Assembly (NCBI GenBank): GCA_029964075.1
Contig: CM057148.1
Location: 31,985,916 to 32,049,915 of the forward strand
Length of the DNA: 64,000 bases
From: Patiria pectinifera
Taxonomy: Eukaryota > Echinodermata > Asteroidea > Valvatida > Asterinidae
Direction: 5' to 3'
Made by a program: the position numbers and the translations under genes. Numbering within the stretch: the first letter of the stretch is position 1; each line of letters begins with the position of its first letter. The notes beneath the pieces are model-generated. The model saw only the letters and a program-made list of their open reading frames with translations, did no database searches and was not told the origin of the DNA. This document shows positions 1-12,400 of the stretch, piece after piece.

Positions 1-428
1 TGTACAATTATGGCACCTGGTGTCAAGTCATTATCAAGAAAATGGTATTTTTGTATTCATTTCCAACGGTGGTCGGCCGACCACCGTTGGAAAAACCTGA
101 CTATTTTTCAACTACTGCTCCAAATTTGCAAAAAAAGTTCAGTCCAAATTTGGTTTGCTATTGGTTACGTGTTCATGAACGGATGCAGGCCAGCTAGATT
201 GGTTTCCTTACCTTACAATTTTCCGACATCTATAAATTGATCCATTTTATCTTTAGTGGAGTCAGGGAACCAGACTACTTAAACATTATTGTTTTTCTTG
301 GTTTTTGAAGCATTTTCGAATACAAAACTTCAAACGTGTCAGTTAAACAATATTTGATCTATTATACTAACCCCTCAAATAGTTCATTTCTGAAAATTAC
401 AGCAAAAGCCAATGATGTACATTCCCCT
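1..428. repeat. dispersed repeat, copy 1 (second copy at 39309-39738)
   Basis: The first 428 bases recur in the same orientation at 39309-39738 with only scattered substitutions and small indels. Near its start each copy has a short inverted pair around the motif CCAACGGTGGTCGGC. Similarity ends just after CAATGATGTACATTCCC in both copies. No LTR, TIR or poly-A tail is visible, so the class is unknown. It covers the place where exon 4 of gene P-A would be expected. Confidence 0.75.
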
Positions 429-488
429 TAAATATGAATGAGAAGATATAGAAAACACCTTATCTCTATATGGACAAATTGTACTTAC

Positions 489-3400
489 GATCTTAGACTT
501 TTGATCTGCATTCGGCATATAGTCTCCTTTCAGTACGGATTCATTATCCTCCGGCAGTGGGTAATACACTATGCAATAGGCAACCAAAAGCACGTTACAC
601 AAACAATGTAGTAGAAGGCTGTAAGGCATCCTCCAAAACACACCGTGCACAGAATACACCAGAAGGAACACTACAAACAAAGGACGAAATATATTTCACA
701 GTGTTTGAAATTGATCGGTTTTTTTTTTAGAATGCCAAATTGTTTGTTGTCAGTGGATGTTTTTGTTCAAAATTATTCTACAACAAAATTAATTTAAAGT
801 CGTATTTAATTTATATAAATTATGAATTACATGTTTATGTAAATAATCCAAATGCAAAATCACTTGAAATTGCCCTTTTCCTTATACGATTTATCTGGGA
901 AAATCCACTTGCTTGCAACAATGCCAGTATACACAATTTAAAACGATTAACTTCAATATTATTTTTATTCATTGCTTATGGTCGTCTGCGCATTGTATGA
1001 GTTGTTGGCAATTAGGGAAAATAAATCATTCATTTCAATGATCGACCTTAAAAGACAGTGTTGCTGGTATTGTGGCTTCTGGTTATGTACGGGCCAGGAA
1101 CGATTGCATACTCTGCGCTGTCGGTTGACATGATGCAAATGAGACAAGGTCACACTTAAAATTAAGCATCTGTAAAGTATGGACAATCTTTGATTACAAA
1201 TTGTGATGTCCAAATCTGAAACTTCTCTTTTAATAGATGCCCTTTAGAAAGAATAAAACCAAAATTGAACGGTTCAGATATCTTCTGATGGTAAATGCAA
1301 TTCATGTAAAAGGTGACGCAGCCAAAAGCCTTTCAAGTAAATGACATAAAAACACTTTAAAAAAATTGCATTTGTCTAAATTTATAGAAATTGAAGTCTC
1401 ACTAACCTGCTATGATACCCAAAACGATTGCCAATGTGGAGAAATGACTTATAATAGTGATTTGTTGTTGATCATTCACAAATTTGGCCAACAGAGGGCG
1501 CTCGCCTACTCACCGTTAAATTGCCAAAAGCTGGCCTGCCCAGGTGTGTGCACAATATTCTAAAAATAGAACGTGTATCCATGCAGCGCAGGGATATGTC
1601 TGCAAAGACTGGCATTCGGTGTCGTGTAAGATAATATAGGGCCTCATTAATTATTGTTTGGTGCTTATAAAAGACTGTATCTTACATAATTTGGTAGTTA
1701 AGTATACTCTGTGTATATTACTAAGGTTCTTTAGAGTGATACAAAAGCTGTTTATTCTAAGAGAAGGGAGAGGTAACCCAGACAGCGGTAAACAGGCTTC
1801 GCGGGGCAGTGCTCCGGAACTAGTGTCAAACGAGAAGGGATAGAAATCTGGGTCAGTCACGAGAAGGGGATGAGAGGAATGGCCTCCGAGTTGGGGAAAA
1901 GACAGAGATAATTCCCCTGAATACCGCTGGAAATCATGATGAAGGCTACTGTTTGCCGTGATTAGCCTGGTGCAGCGACTGGCTACCTCCTTCCCTTCGA
2001 CTCTGAGCAACCAATGAAGACGAATGAACATTAATGAATGAATAAATAATCAGTGATTCTCCCGTGAAACTTAATCTCCACTGTGTGTACGTGTGTGTAT
2101 GTCAACTCGCCCCCAACGAGACTCTGAAGCCCCACGGCGCTACTCCGCGCTCACTACAAATTGGTAACACGGATGGGGTGTTTATAGTCATTCTTCGGCG
2201 GGACTACAGTTTTGTAGATGCTGCGGGGTCATCATCAAGCCATCGGACTGGTTCTTTTGGCCGTGTTTGGTGGGTGCAGACGACTGGGACTCGATCAAAA
2301 GTTGAAGATTTCGCCACAGTCATCGGGCGTGCGACCGCACGCTGTGGGTGTGTGACGGGGAGCGAGTCCAGGAGCGACACGGTGTGCAGCCGGAGATCGC
2401 GTCGGATGCATGGTCCGACGGTGTTGATGAGCGACGGTGCAGACGGGCTTTTCAAGCATCAGTGGTTCTACCCGGAGGAGTTGTGTTGAAGTGGAGAAAA
2501 GCACTGGAGACGGAGTCGACAATGAACTGTTTTATAGCGGTATTGTTCATTGTTAATTAGGCCCAATTGACATTGATTTTATTAGTGTGTGCGTTTAATT
2601 TCATGGGAATTGTGTATTAGCGGGTACTGTTTGAATGTGGGGTAAAATTCATTCAAGGTTATGTGCATGCATACACGGTTAAGGGGCCAGTAATTGTGTA
2701 GTTCAGACAGTTGTTGCGTGGCAGTCTGTGTGGGCTTGGTAGTTTCCCATTAATTTGGGGGGGGGGGTCCTTTTTGGCTTTGATACTTGATTTTGTGTGC
2801 GCTGTGGACTTGCGCGTGTGTGTTGCTAGGATAGTTAAGACAACTATGGCAACGGAGGCGAGTTTAATGACTCAGTTAGTCTCTGAACTAGCGAACGCGT
2901 TAAAACAGAATAGCGCCACCAGGGAACGACCGATCAAACTTGAGCGGTTTAAGGGAAAGCCAGTGAGGGCAGGAGACCCGACTCTGAAGGAGTGGTTAGA
3001 GGAAGTCGATATTTACTGTAGGCAGTGCAACATCCCAGAGAAGGGGAAGGCTCAAGTGATAGTTGATCATTTGGCTGGACCTGCGCGAGTAGAAGTAAAA
3101 AGTAGGGAAGATGTTAAATCCAATCACTCGCTCTTGATTAAACTGCTTTATAACCAGTTTGGGGGAGGGGAGACACTACAGTCCCTTCAGAAGGTTTTCT
3201 TTGAAAGAGGGCAATTAGAAGATGAGTCCCTGATGGATTTCTCCCGTGCCTTAATTAGGATGTATGAGAGAATTTTGCGCATAGCTCCCCAAGATGAGAG
3301 AGATTCCTTAGAAAAACTGAAGGACAAAACTCTTATCAATCAGTTTGTGGCAGGAGCGCGCGGACAAAGCGCACGATTTGAGCTGAAGAGATTGCAGCTG

Positions 3401-6400
3401 TCTAACTCTGGCCAAACCTTTAACCATTTCAGAGATGCCGCACTGGAATTGTTCAAAGATTTCGAAGTCACTACCAAGGCTAAACACAGTCATGTGCGCC
3501 ATGTAGATGTAGATTGTCCGCTCAATGATGATAGTGTAGATAGGTCGTTTGATATCGGTGTTAAGGTCGATACATTGTCAGCGGGTGTAGACCCTAAGTT
3601 GCAACAGCAACAGTCTGACATGTTAAAATGCATGCAGGATATGCTAGGTCAAATGAGCAAGCAGCAGGAACAAATTACGTTCTTGATGCAGTGCATGCTG
3701 CGCACGCAGGGGGCAGAACAAGCTGGTCCACAGGGGAATAGTCAGTTCCAAGGTCGGTCAGTGATTTGTTATAAGTGTAGAAAGCCGGGTCATTACAAGT
3801 CTCAATGTCGTTCCCAGCAAAACTCTGACAGAATTGGAACCCAAAACATGGAATCGGGTCAAGCAGGTGCCACAAAAGCACCTGACAGTCAATCTAAGCC
3901 TGCGTTAAACTAAAGGCCTCCACTTCCGTGGGCCGGGTGGTGGAGGAGAGTCACAAGGGGCCCTTGCCGTGTAATGCACTTGTTGGGGAGGGAGCGTTGC
4001 CTAAGTTGTCTGCGGACGAGTTACTAACAAAGTTAGTTAGAGAAAGCCCTCGAGCTGAGGCTACACTGGCTGGAGTGCCAGCCACGTGTATTCTTGATAC
4101 AGGCGCAGAGACCTCCCTAATGAGTGAGACATTTTATCAGGAACATTTGGCCGACAAAATAAGGGGTGTAAAACCACTGGGTACTTACCTTGAAGTGTTT
4201 GGTGTGGGTGGTTTGGAGGTTCCAATCACCGGATATGTAGAAGTACCGCTTACTGTTTTTAACAAAACCGTTGAGGCTAATTTTTTAGTGGTAAAGGATT
4301 CCTGCGACGGTGGATTGCTAAATCGTCGGAACAGTCCATTGATTTTGGGGTGTAATGTTCTGGAAATGTTTAAGGATCTTGTTGTAGAACAAGGGCAAGG
4401 TGACAGTGAAGCTTGGAATGTGACTCTCCAGTGGTATAGGCTTACCAGAGGGCAAAGTAAACAGACTGACAGGGGGACTAAAGATTCTAGTGTTGTAAAC
4501 CAAGTTGCTGCACGTACTAGTAGACATGAAATAGCCATTCCACCTCGGCAGGTGAAGACTGTTAGTTGTCACATTAGGGCACCAGTTCATGTGTTTAGGA
4601 ACAAAGTTGTGATGGTGGAAAGTACACAATTCGGTGTACAGTCAGAAGGTGCATCTAGTAGTACATGTAATTTGAGCGCAGCGGCTAAAGTATACGACTC
4701 ATGTGAACTCACAAATGGAAAAACGGTATCGGTTGTAATTGCAAACTTGGGAACACAATCCATGGTGATACCACCATACTCGAAGCTCGCAACGGTGGTT
4801 GAGACTTCAATCTCCGATTGTATCGAGTTGAATCAGACACAATCCGGTGTGAGTGTGTCAGTCAACCATGTACTGGTTGAAAATCCGAGAAACTTGAATG
4901 AAGACACATTTAAGTCTGGCTCAGAACAACAAAGAGAAGAGTTTACCTTCTCAGATGGAAGCAAGCATTTCTTGCCTCCAGGTTTAGATCTTACTGCTTG
5001 CAGTTTAAGTAGTAAGGAGAAGGAGCAGCTTGCACGTCTCATACAGAAGCATGACCACGTGTTCTCAAAAGGAGAGTTTGATGTTGGATACTGCGACCGT
5101 ATCCCTCACAGAATTAACACGGTGGATAACACTCCGGTTAATGAACCTTATAGGAGGATTTCACCTCACTGTATCCAGGAGGTGAAGACCCTCTTGCAAA
5201 ACTTGTTGGATCAGGGGATCATAAAACGAAGTGAGAGTCCTTATGCAAGCGCGGTCGTGTTGGTGAGAAAACGGGACGGTTCGTTGCGTCTATGCATCGA
5301 TTTCAGAAAGTTAAACGCGAAGACTGTTCGCGATGCCTTCCCTCTACCGCGCATAGAGGAGTCACTAGAGGCTCTACAGGGTGCTAAGTATTTCTCTGCG
5401 ATCGACTTAGCTCATGGCTACCATCAGGTTGCCATGGATCCTGGTTCTGTAGAGAAAACAGCATTTCGCATTCCCTTTGGGTTATACGAATTCACACGAA
5501 TGCCGTTCGGGTTGGCAAATGCGCCAGGGACGTTTCAAAGGGTAATGGAGCAGTGTTTGGGCGACATGAACTTATCAGAGTTGCTGATATATCTAGATGA
5601 TATATTAGTGTTTTCTTCTACTGTAGAAGAACATTTGGAACGCTTAGACAAGGTTTTCTCTAAGCTTGGAGAGTTCGGCTTGAAAATTAAGGGCAAAAAG
5701 TGTTCCTTGTTTCGCAGCGAGGTGCACTATCTCGGGCATGTTGTCAGTGCACAGGGAATCTCGGTCGATAGCGATAAGATACAGCGTGTTCAGGATTGGC
5801 CAGTGCCAAAGGGGCCAGAGGAACTTCGGTCGTTCCTAGGTCTGGCGAGCTATTATCGTCGTTTTGTAGAAGGTTTTGCCAAGGTGGCTGCGCCGCTGCA
5901 TGCTGTGCTGCCTCCTGTCAGTAAGGGTAAACCTCGATCAACCACTGGGTTTAAGTGGGGTTCAGAGGCGCAGGCTGCGTTTGAGAAGCTGAAGCAGTTG
6001 TTAGTGCAGGCCCCAGTGTTGGCCTATCCTGATTTTACGCGACCCTTTGTGCTTGAAGTTGATGCTTCCTTAAAAGGGCTGGGTGCTTGTTTGGTGCAGC
6101 GCGATGACGAGGGGAGGCTTCATCCTGTCGCTTATGCGAGTAGGGGTTTAAGGGGTGCAGAGTCGAAATACCCAGATTACAGTTCGTTCAAGCTTGAGTT
6201 GCTGGGCTTAAAGTGGGCAGTCGTGGATAAATTTCGAGACTATTTGATCGGCAGCACATTCACAGTCTTAACGGATATTAATCCGTTGGCACACCTGAAC
6301 ACAGCTAAGTTGGGTGCCAGTGAAATGAGATGGGCAGCACAGCTTGCAGCGTTCAGCTTTGACATTAAGTATCGGTCAGGCGCCAGCAATCGTTGTGCGG

Positions 6401-9400
6401 ATGCTTTAAGCCGGCATCCGAGAAACTGCTCCTCGGAGGTAGTTGAAGGTGTTCTTCAAACGAAGACCCATTCAACTTCAGTTCCATTACATGTAGGTGC
6501 ATGTAATTCCAAGTGCGCGTTCACGAAGGATAAGCCGTTAGAATCCGGTCCGCCAGGAGTTTTTCCGTCCTGGTCCAGTGAGCAGCTTTTAGCTCTTCAA
6601 AGGTCTGATCCATTGTTGAGTATTGTTTGGGAACGCTGGGACCAGAGTTGGTCACCGGGAGAAGTAGTACACGGTGATCGGGAAGATCCACCCGGGTTGA
6701 AGCATTGGTTGTGGCAGTGGTCGCGCTTTGCGGTGCGAGACGGTGTCCTGTGTAGAAGGGTTCAAGATCCTGTGGTTGGGGAGGTATTTCAAATACTTAT
6801 GCCCGAGACCATTCGCTCTAGGGCTATGGAAGGCTGCCACGATGGTTGGGGTCATCAGGGGGTTACACGAACGTGTTCACTTTTGTGCAAGCGCGTTTAT
6901 TGGCCGAACATGACCGCAGATGTGCGGGCTCACATACGGAAATGTGAACGTTGTGTGGCGGCGAAGGTGTCCGAACCCATTCCGAAGGTTCCGATGCGTC
7001 ACTTATTGGCTTTCCGGCCCTTGGAAGTTTTGGCCATTGACTTTGTTAAGATTGACAGGGGTCGTGGTGGATACGAGGATATTCTTGTTATGACCGATGT
7101 GTACACGAAATATACTCAAGCTGTACCATGTAGGGACCAATGTGCCGAAACTGTCGCTAAGGTGCTCAGAGACAGTTGGTTTACGAGATTCGGCATCCCA
7201 AACAGATTGCATAGCGATCAGGGTAGGAATTTTGAGGGGGAATTGGTCCGTGAACTATGCACATTGTATGGTATCAAAAAGTCACGAACGACGCCGTATC
7301 ACCCGGAAGGAAATGGGCAGGCAGAAAGATTCAATAGAACCTTGTTTGGATTGATCAAGTCATTCAGCGAACACGAGCGCAAACGATGGCCTGACTTTTT
7401 GGCACACCTTGTTTTTGTTTACAATTCCACACCTCACTCCACCACTGGCGTAACCCCGTACACATTAATGTTCGGAAGGGAACCATTAATTCCATTGGAC
7501 CAAATTTTGGGTAGGACAGATAGTAATTGGGAGCAGAATTTTGTAAGGGAACAATCGGAGCTGCTTGAGAGAGTAGGGGCCTTGGTAAGAGAGGGTAGAG
7601 AAGAGAGCACGTCAGAACGAAAACGCACATAGTAACAGAGCTACTGCGGCACCTTTACCAGTGGGTTCACGGGTTCTTTTAAGGAAATGCGCGTTCAAGG
7701 GCCGTCACAAACTAGAAGACGCGTACGGTAGAGAATCGTATGTAGTGGCATGGCAGAATGTCCACGGGGATGTATATCGCATTCGACCAATTAATGGAGG
7801 ACCGGAGAAGACGGTCAATCGTAAATATTTACGAGTGGATCCACTTGCAGATCCAGAGTCTGGCGATGACATTGAGAGTAGTGATGAGTCCGAAAACGAC
7901 TTTATTGTGACCAAGTCTGAACCAAGTAACTCAGCAGTTGACCGAGGGGTACAGGATAATAAAGTAGGGGAGCCCCATAGGGTCTCAGAGTTAGATCACG
8001 AACAACCTCGGAGAACATCAAAGAGAAGAACTAAGGGTGTTCATTCCAACCCACACAGGCTGCCCTGTTCTGTTCTGAAATAGTCTTGGTGTGAGGGTTT
8101 AGTCTGTGGCTGCATGGGACTCGGACATACTCTGTGGAAGAGACTTGGGGTATCCAGTCTTCCTGTGAGTGAGTCCGACCCCATGTGGTCGCCTTGCTCT
8201 ACTTCTCACCTGGAAATGGTCCATGCGGCTCAGGCCGTTGTATGCATGTACATGATGTACCACTTGGTAAATAAGCATTACCAGTTAGGTTTTGAAATTA
8301 CAAAATGTATTAAGTTCCAGAAGAATGTAAATCTAAAGATTATAGAGTGCATAATTTATATAGACAAATTGTTTGAAGCTCGAGTTGAAGAGGGGGAGAT
8401 ACCCTCTAGCACCATTACCATTATGGGATTTGTGTTATTTGGACACAGTTTTGTTAGGCGTTTCTCAGGAAGGCGAGAAGCAACAGTAAATATAGATTTA
8501 GAGAGGAAAAGAGTACCTCTTTCTTGTTTGGGGGAAGGAGGATTGACACTAAGTCGCATTAATGCCAATCGCTGTCGTTATTACCGTATGATTGCCAGAG
8601 TACAGCCCTCTATTTTGATAATTGATCTAGGGACTAATGATTTGGGTACAGTTGGTGTATCATCAAAGGATGTGTTTGACTTACTTTGTTCCTTTGTTCG
8701 GGATCTGCCAAGGTTTGGTATTAGTCCTTGTGTAGTGGTGTTTTTGCCTGTCTTGCCACGTACAGGTAATATGAGGCCGAATCAAGTATCTGTCTCTGAA
8801 TTTAATGAGAAGGCAGAGGTCTTCAACAAGCTGCTTGAAGCGGAAACTCTTAAGGAGGACCGTTGGTGGGTCTGGCATCACCGTGGTTTGAAGCACCCAC
8901 GTTTTAATCTGGACGGTGTGCACCTCAATCGATGGGGAATGTCCCAATACGAGAGAACCCTCAGACAGCTTGTTAAATTTTTCGAAAGTAAATTTTGGTA
9001 AATATTAAAAAGGAACCAGACACATTGTTTAAGCAGTAAGCTTTATTCTTAATGTTTTATTTAGTGCTTAACTTGTTATAGTAATGTTAGCGTTTATAAA
9101 TCTTTAAATCAAGGTGATCTTCAGGAGAAGATCAATTCAGTAGGGGAGTTTGTGGAGAAATGACTTATAATAGTGATTTGTTGTTGATCATTCACAAATT
9201 TGGCCAACAGAGGGCGCTCGCCTACTCACCGTTAAATTGCCAAAAGCTGGCCTGCCCAGGTGTGTGCACAATATTCTAAAAATAGAACGTGTATCCATGC
9301 AGCGCAGGGATATGTCTGCAAAGACTGGCATTCGGTGTCGTGTAAGATAATATAGGGCCTCATTAATTATTGTTTGGTGCTTATAAAAGACTGTATCTTA

Positions 9401-12400
9401 CATAATTTGGTAGTTAAGTATACTCTGTGTATATTACTAAGGTTCTTTAGAGTTGTGGTGACCACCCCGCGCGAACTCTGACCTTTGTCAGCATTTCGTC
9501 ATACTTTGACCTGTCAGCACTTTCGCGTGTCGCTGGTACCTGTACATAATACACGTTTCACATAGACTTTTCGTTGGTTTACAAACACGTGCGGAGGACG
9601 TGCCCCCTTCGTTCTATCGTCTTAGTAACGTCGCGTTCCTGTAAATTTAAAGTGCCAAGTTTTGCCAGTTTATCATCGTTATTCGTCAACAATTCCAAGT
9701 TTTATACTAGTTAGTTAATTCTCGTCGTCTTCGTCCGTCCGTCGGTAACCTTGTGAACGTTTGTAAATATATATTCGCGAGACTAGGATCGGTTTCGTCT
9801 CGCGGTAGTCGAGGCAATTTCTACCGCCAGCCACCGTGCGGGAGAACAGTGGACAGTACCGCACACACACATCGGAACAGAATTGGGTGAGTGACACTTG
9901 TCTTTAACGATCTCGCATTCCCCAAAGTGGTGACCCTAAAACGTGTGATGGCTACCAAATCGGAGCCGCAAAACCCATCTTCTGGAGCATCATCACCAGT
10001 CAGTGCAGTAGCTTTGAAACTCCCACCGTACTGGCCCAACGACCCGGTGATATGGTTCGCACAAGTTGAGGCGCAGTTTCTCACCCGGGGCATCAAATCG
10101 GAGCTCACGAAATACTCTTACGTGATCGCATCTCTACAACCATCCATTGCGCAGGAAGTAAGGGACTTGTTAGTCAACCCACCTGCTGATAACCCATATT
10201 CCAAACTGAAGGAGGAGCTCATCAAACGCACTAGCGAGTCAGAGCGAAAGCGCCTGCAAAAACTGTTGACTACAGAAGAGCTTGGAGATAAAAAGCCCTC
10301 GCAGTTACTTCGCACCATGGAACAACTCCTCGGCAATAACACACTGGAACCTGCATTCCTGAAGCAGTTGTTCATGCAACGCCTGCCAACAAACATCCAA
10401 CTGATCTTGGCCTCGACAAGCGACGTCGACATCGCACAACTCGCTAAGCTTGCGGACAAAATCGTTGAAGTTTCCCCGTCATCAGCTCAGGCCTGTGCTG
10501 CCGTTCCAGCACCAGCACTTGTTGCTGCAGTCAAGCCATCTGCTGCATCGGAAATACAGTTGCTTCAAGCTCAAGTCGACAAGCTCACGGCCCAGATGGA
10601 GTTGTTGGTGCGCCAGAACCAGTATCAACACGGTCGGTCGAGGAGCCGCAGTCGCGACCAAAGCCAGCACAGACGCGATCGCAGTTCTTCCGCGTCGGGG
10701 GACAACCCTACTGATTCCTGCTGGTACCATTGGAAATACGGGGACAAAGCTCGTAACTGCAAGGAACCTTGCAACTACACACGCAACCACAGTTCCAACA
10801 CGGCCCAGGGAAACCAGCAGGCCAGCGGATAGGGGCGACTTCATCCACTGGCACACCCAAACAATGTCGCCTTTTCCATGTATATGACAAAATCACAGGC
10901 TCCAAGTTCCTCGTGGACACTGGTGCTGAGGTCAGCATCCTCCCTCCAACGCCACGAGACAAGCAGTGCTGCAGGAGTGATTTTGTGCTCGAGGCAGTCA
11001 ACAAGACACGGATTCACACATACGGTGAGCGTTCAATGACAATTGATTTGGGTCTTAGGCGTACATGCAGGTGGATTTTTACAGTTGCTGATGTACCAGT
11101 CGCAATTTTGGGAGCAGATTTCCTTCGCCATTTCGGGTTATTGGTTGACATGAAGGACAGGAAACTCATAGATTCCACCACTAGTCTTAGCATTCAAGGC
11201 ATTGCAACAAGTACCAATGTTCTCAGCCCTGTTTTTGCTGGCCCATCCCCGAACACTCAATACACAGCCATTTTGGGTCAGTTCCCTGCCATTGCCAAAC
11301 CTTGCTTCAAGGATGCAACACCCAAACATGATGTCACCCATCACATCACTACTAAAGGCCCTCCTGTATCCGCCAGGCCACGACGCCTTGCTCCGGACAA
11401 ATTGAAAATCGCCAAGGCGGAGTTCGACCACATGCTACAATTGGGCATAATCCGTCCCTCCAATAGTAGTTGGTCATCGCCATTGCATATGGTGCCGAAA
11501 GGAACACAGGGTGATTGGAGACCATGCGGGGATTACCGCGCTCTGAACAATGCATCCGTCCCTGACCGCTATCCAATCCCACATGTACATGACATCACTT
11601 CGTCTTTGCATGGCCAGACTGTTTTCTCGAAGGTGGATTTAGTCCGAGCATACCATCAAATCCCTGTGGAGCCGAGTGACATTCCGAAGACGGCCATCAC
11701 CACTCCATTTGGCATGTTCGAATTCTTGCGCATGCCTTTTGGACTGCGAAACGCAGCCCAGACGTTTCAGCGTTTCATCGATAAAGTGTTACACGGGTTG
11801 GATTTCGTATACGCCTACATCGACGATTTACTCATCGCCAGCCATAGCGAAGAAGAGCACGAGTCGCATCTTCGGACGCTTTTCGAGCGGCTTGATCAGT
11901 ACGGTGTTGTGGTGAATCCCGCCAAGTGCGAATTTGGTGTGCCGTCACTGCACTTCCTAGGCCACCAGATCGACCAGGACGGTATTCGGCCACTGGACAC
12001 AAAGGTTGACGCGATCAAACGGTTCCCAGTCCCCAATTCAACCAAGAAATTGCGCGAATTTCTTGGACTGGTCAACTTCTATCGCCGCTTCATCCCCCAC
12101 TGTGCTGCCTTGGCACGACCTCTGACCGACCTACTCGCTGGAAAACCCAAGAAGACAATCGAACTGACCAACACGGCAATCGATGCCTTCGAAGCAGTCA
12201 AGTCGGCTTTGATCAATGCAACTCGCTTGTCCCATCCTCGATCCGATGCTGAGTTAAGCCTGATGGTCGATGCCTCTGATTTCGCCGTTGGTGGAGTCCT
12301 GCAACAGCTGGAACATGACATCTGGCGTCCCATTGCTTTCTTCTCACGAAAGCTGCAACCTGCGGAGACCAAGTACAGCACGTTCGGCCGGGAGCTGTTA

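Noticed and set aside
2064-2489. 141-codon plus frame over the LTR end and leader
   Set aside because: It crosses the LTR boundary and primer-binding site and has no domain. The same LTR part recurs at the 3' end without the rest of the frame.
7097-7354. Frames opposite or across the integrase core
   Set aside because: Shadows of pol; the DDE residues are only in the pol frame.
10450-10887. 145-codon frame over gag/pol of the inner element
   Set aside because: It lies out of frame over a well-supported gag with Arg/Cys-biased translation, a shadow of the real gene.
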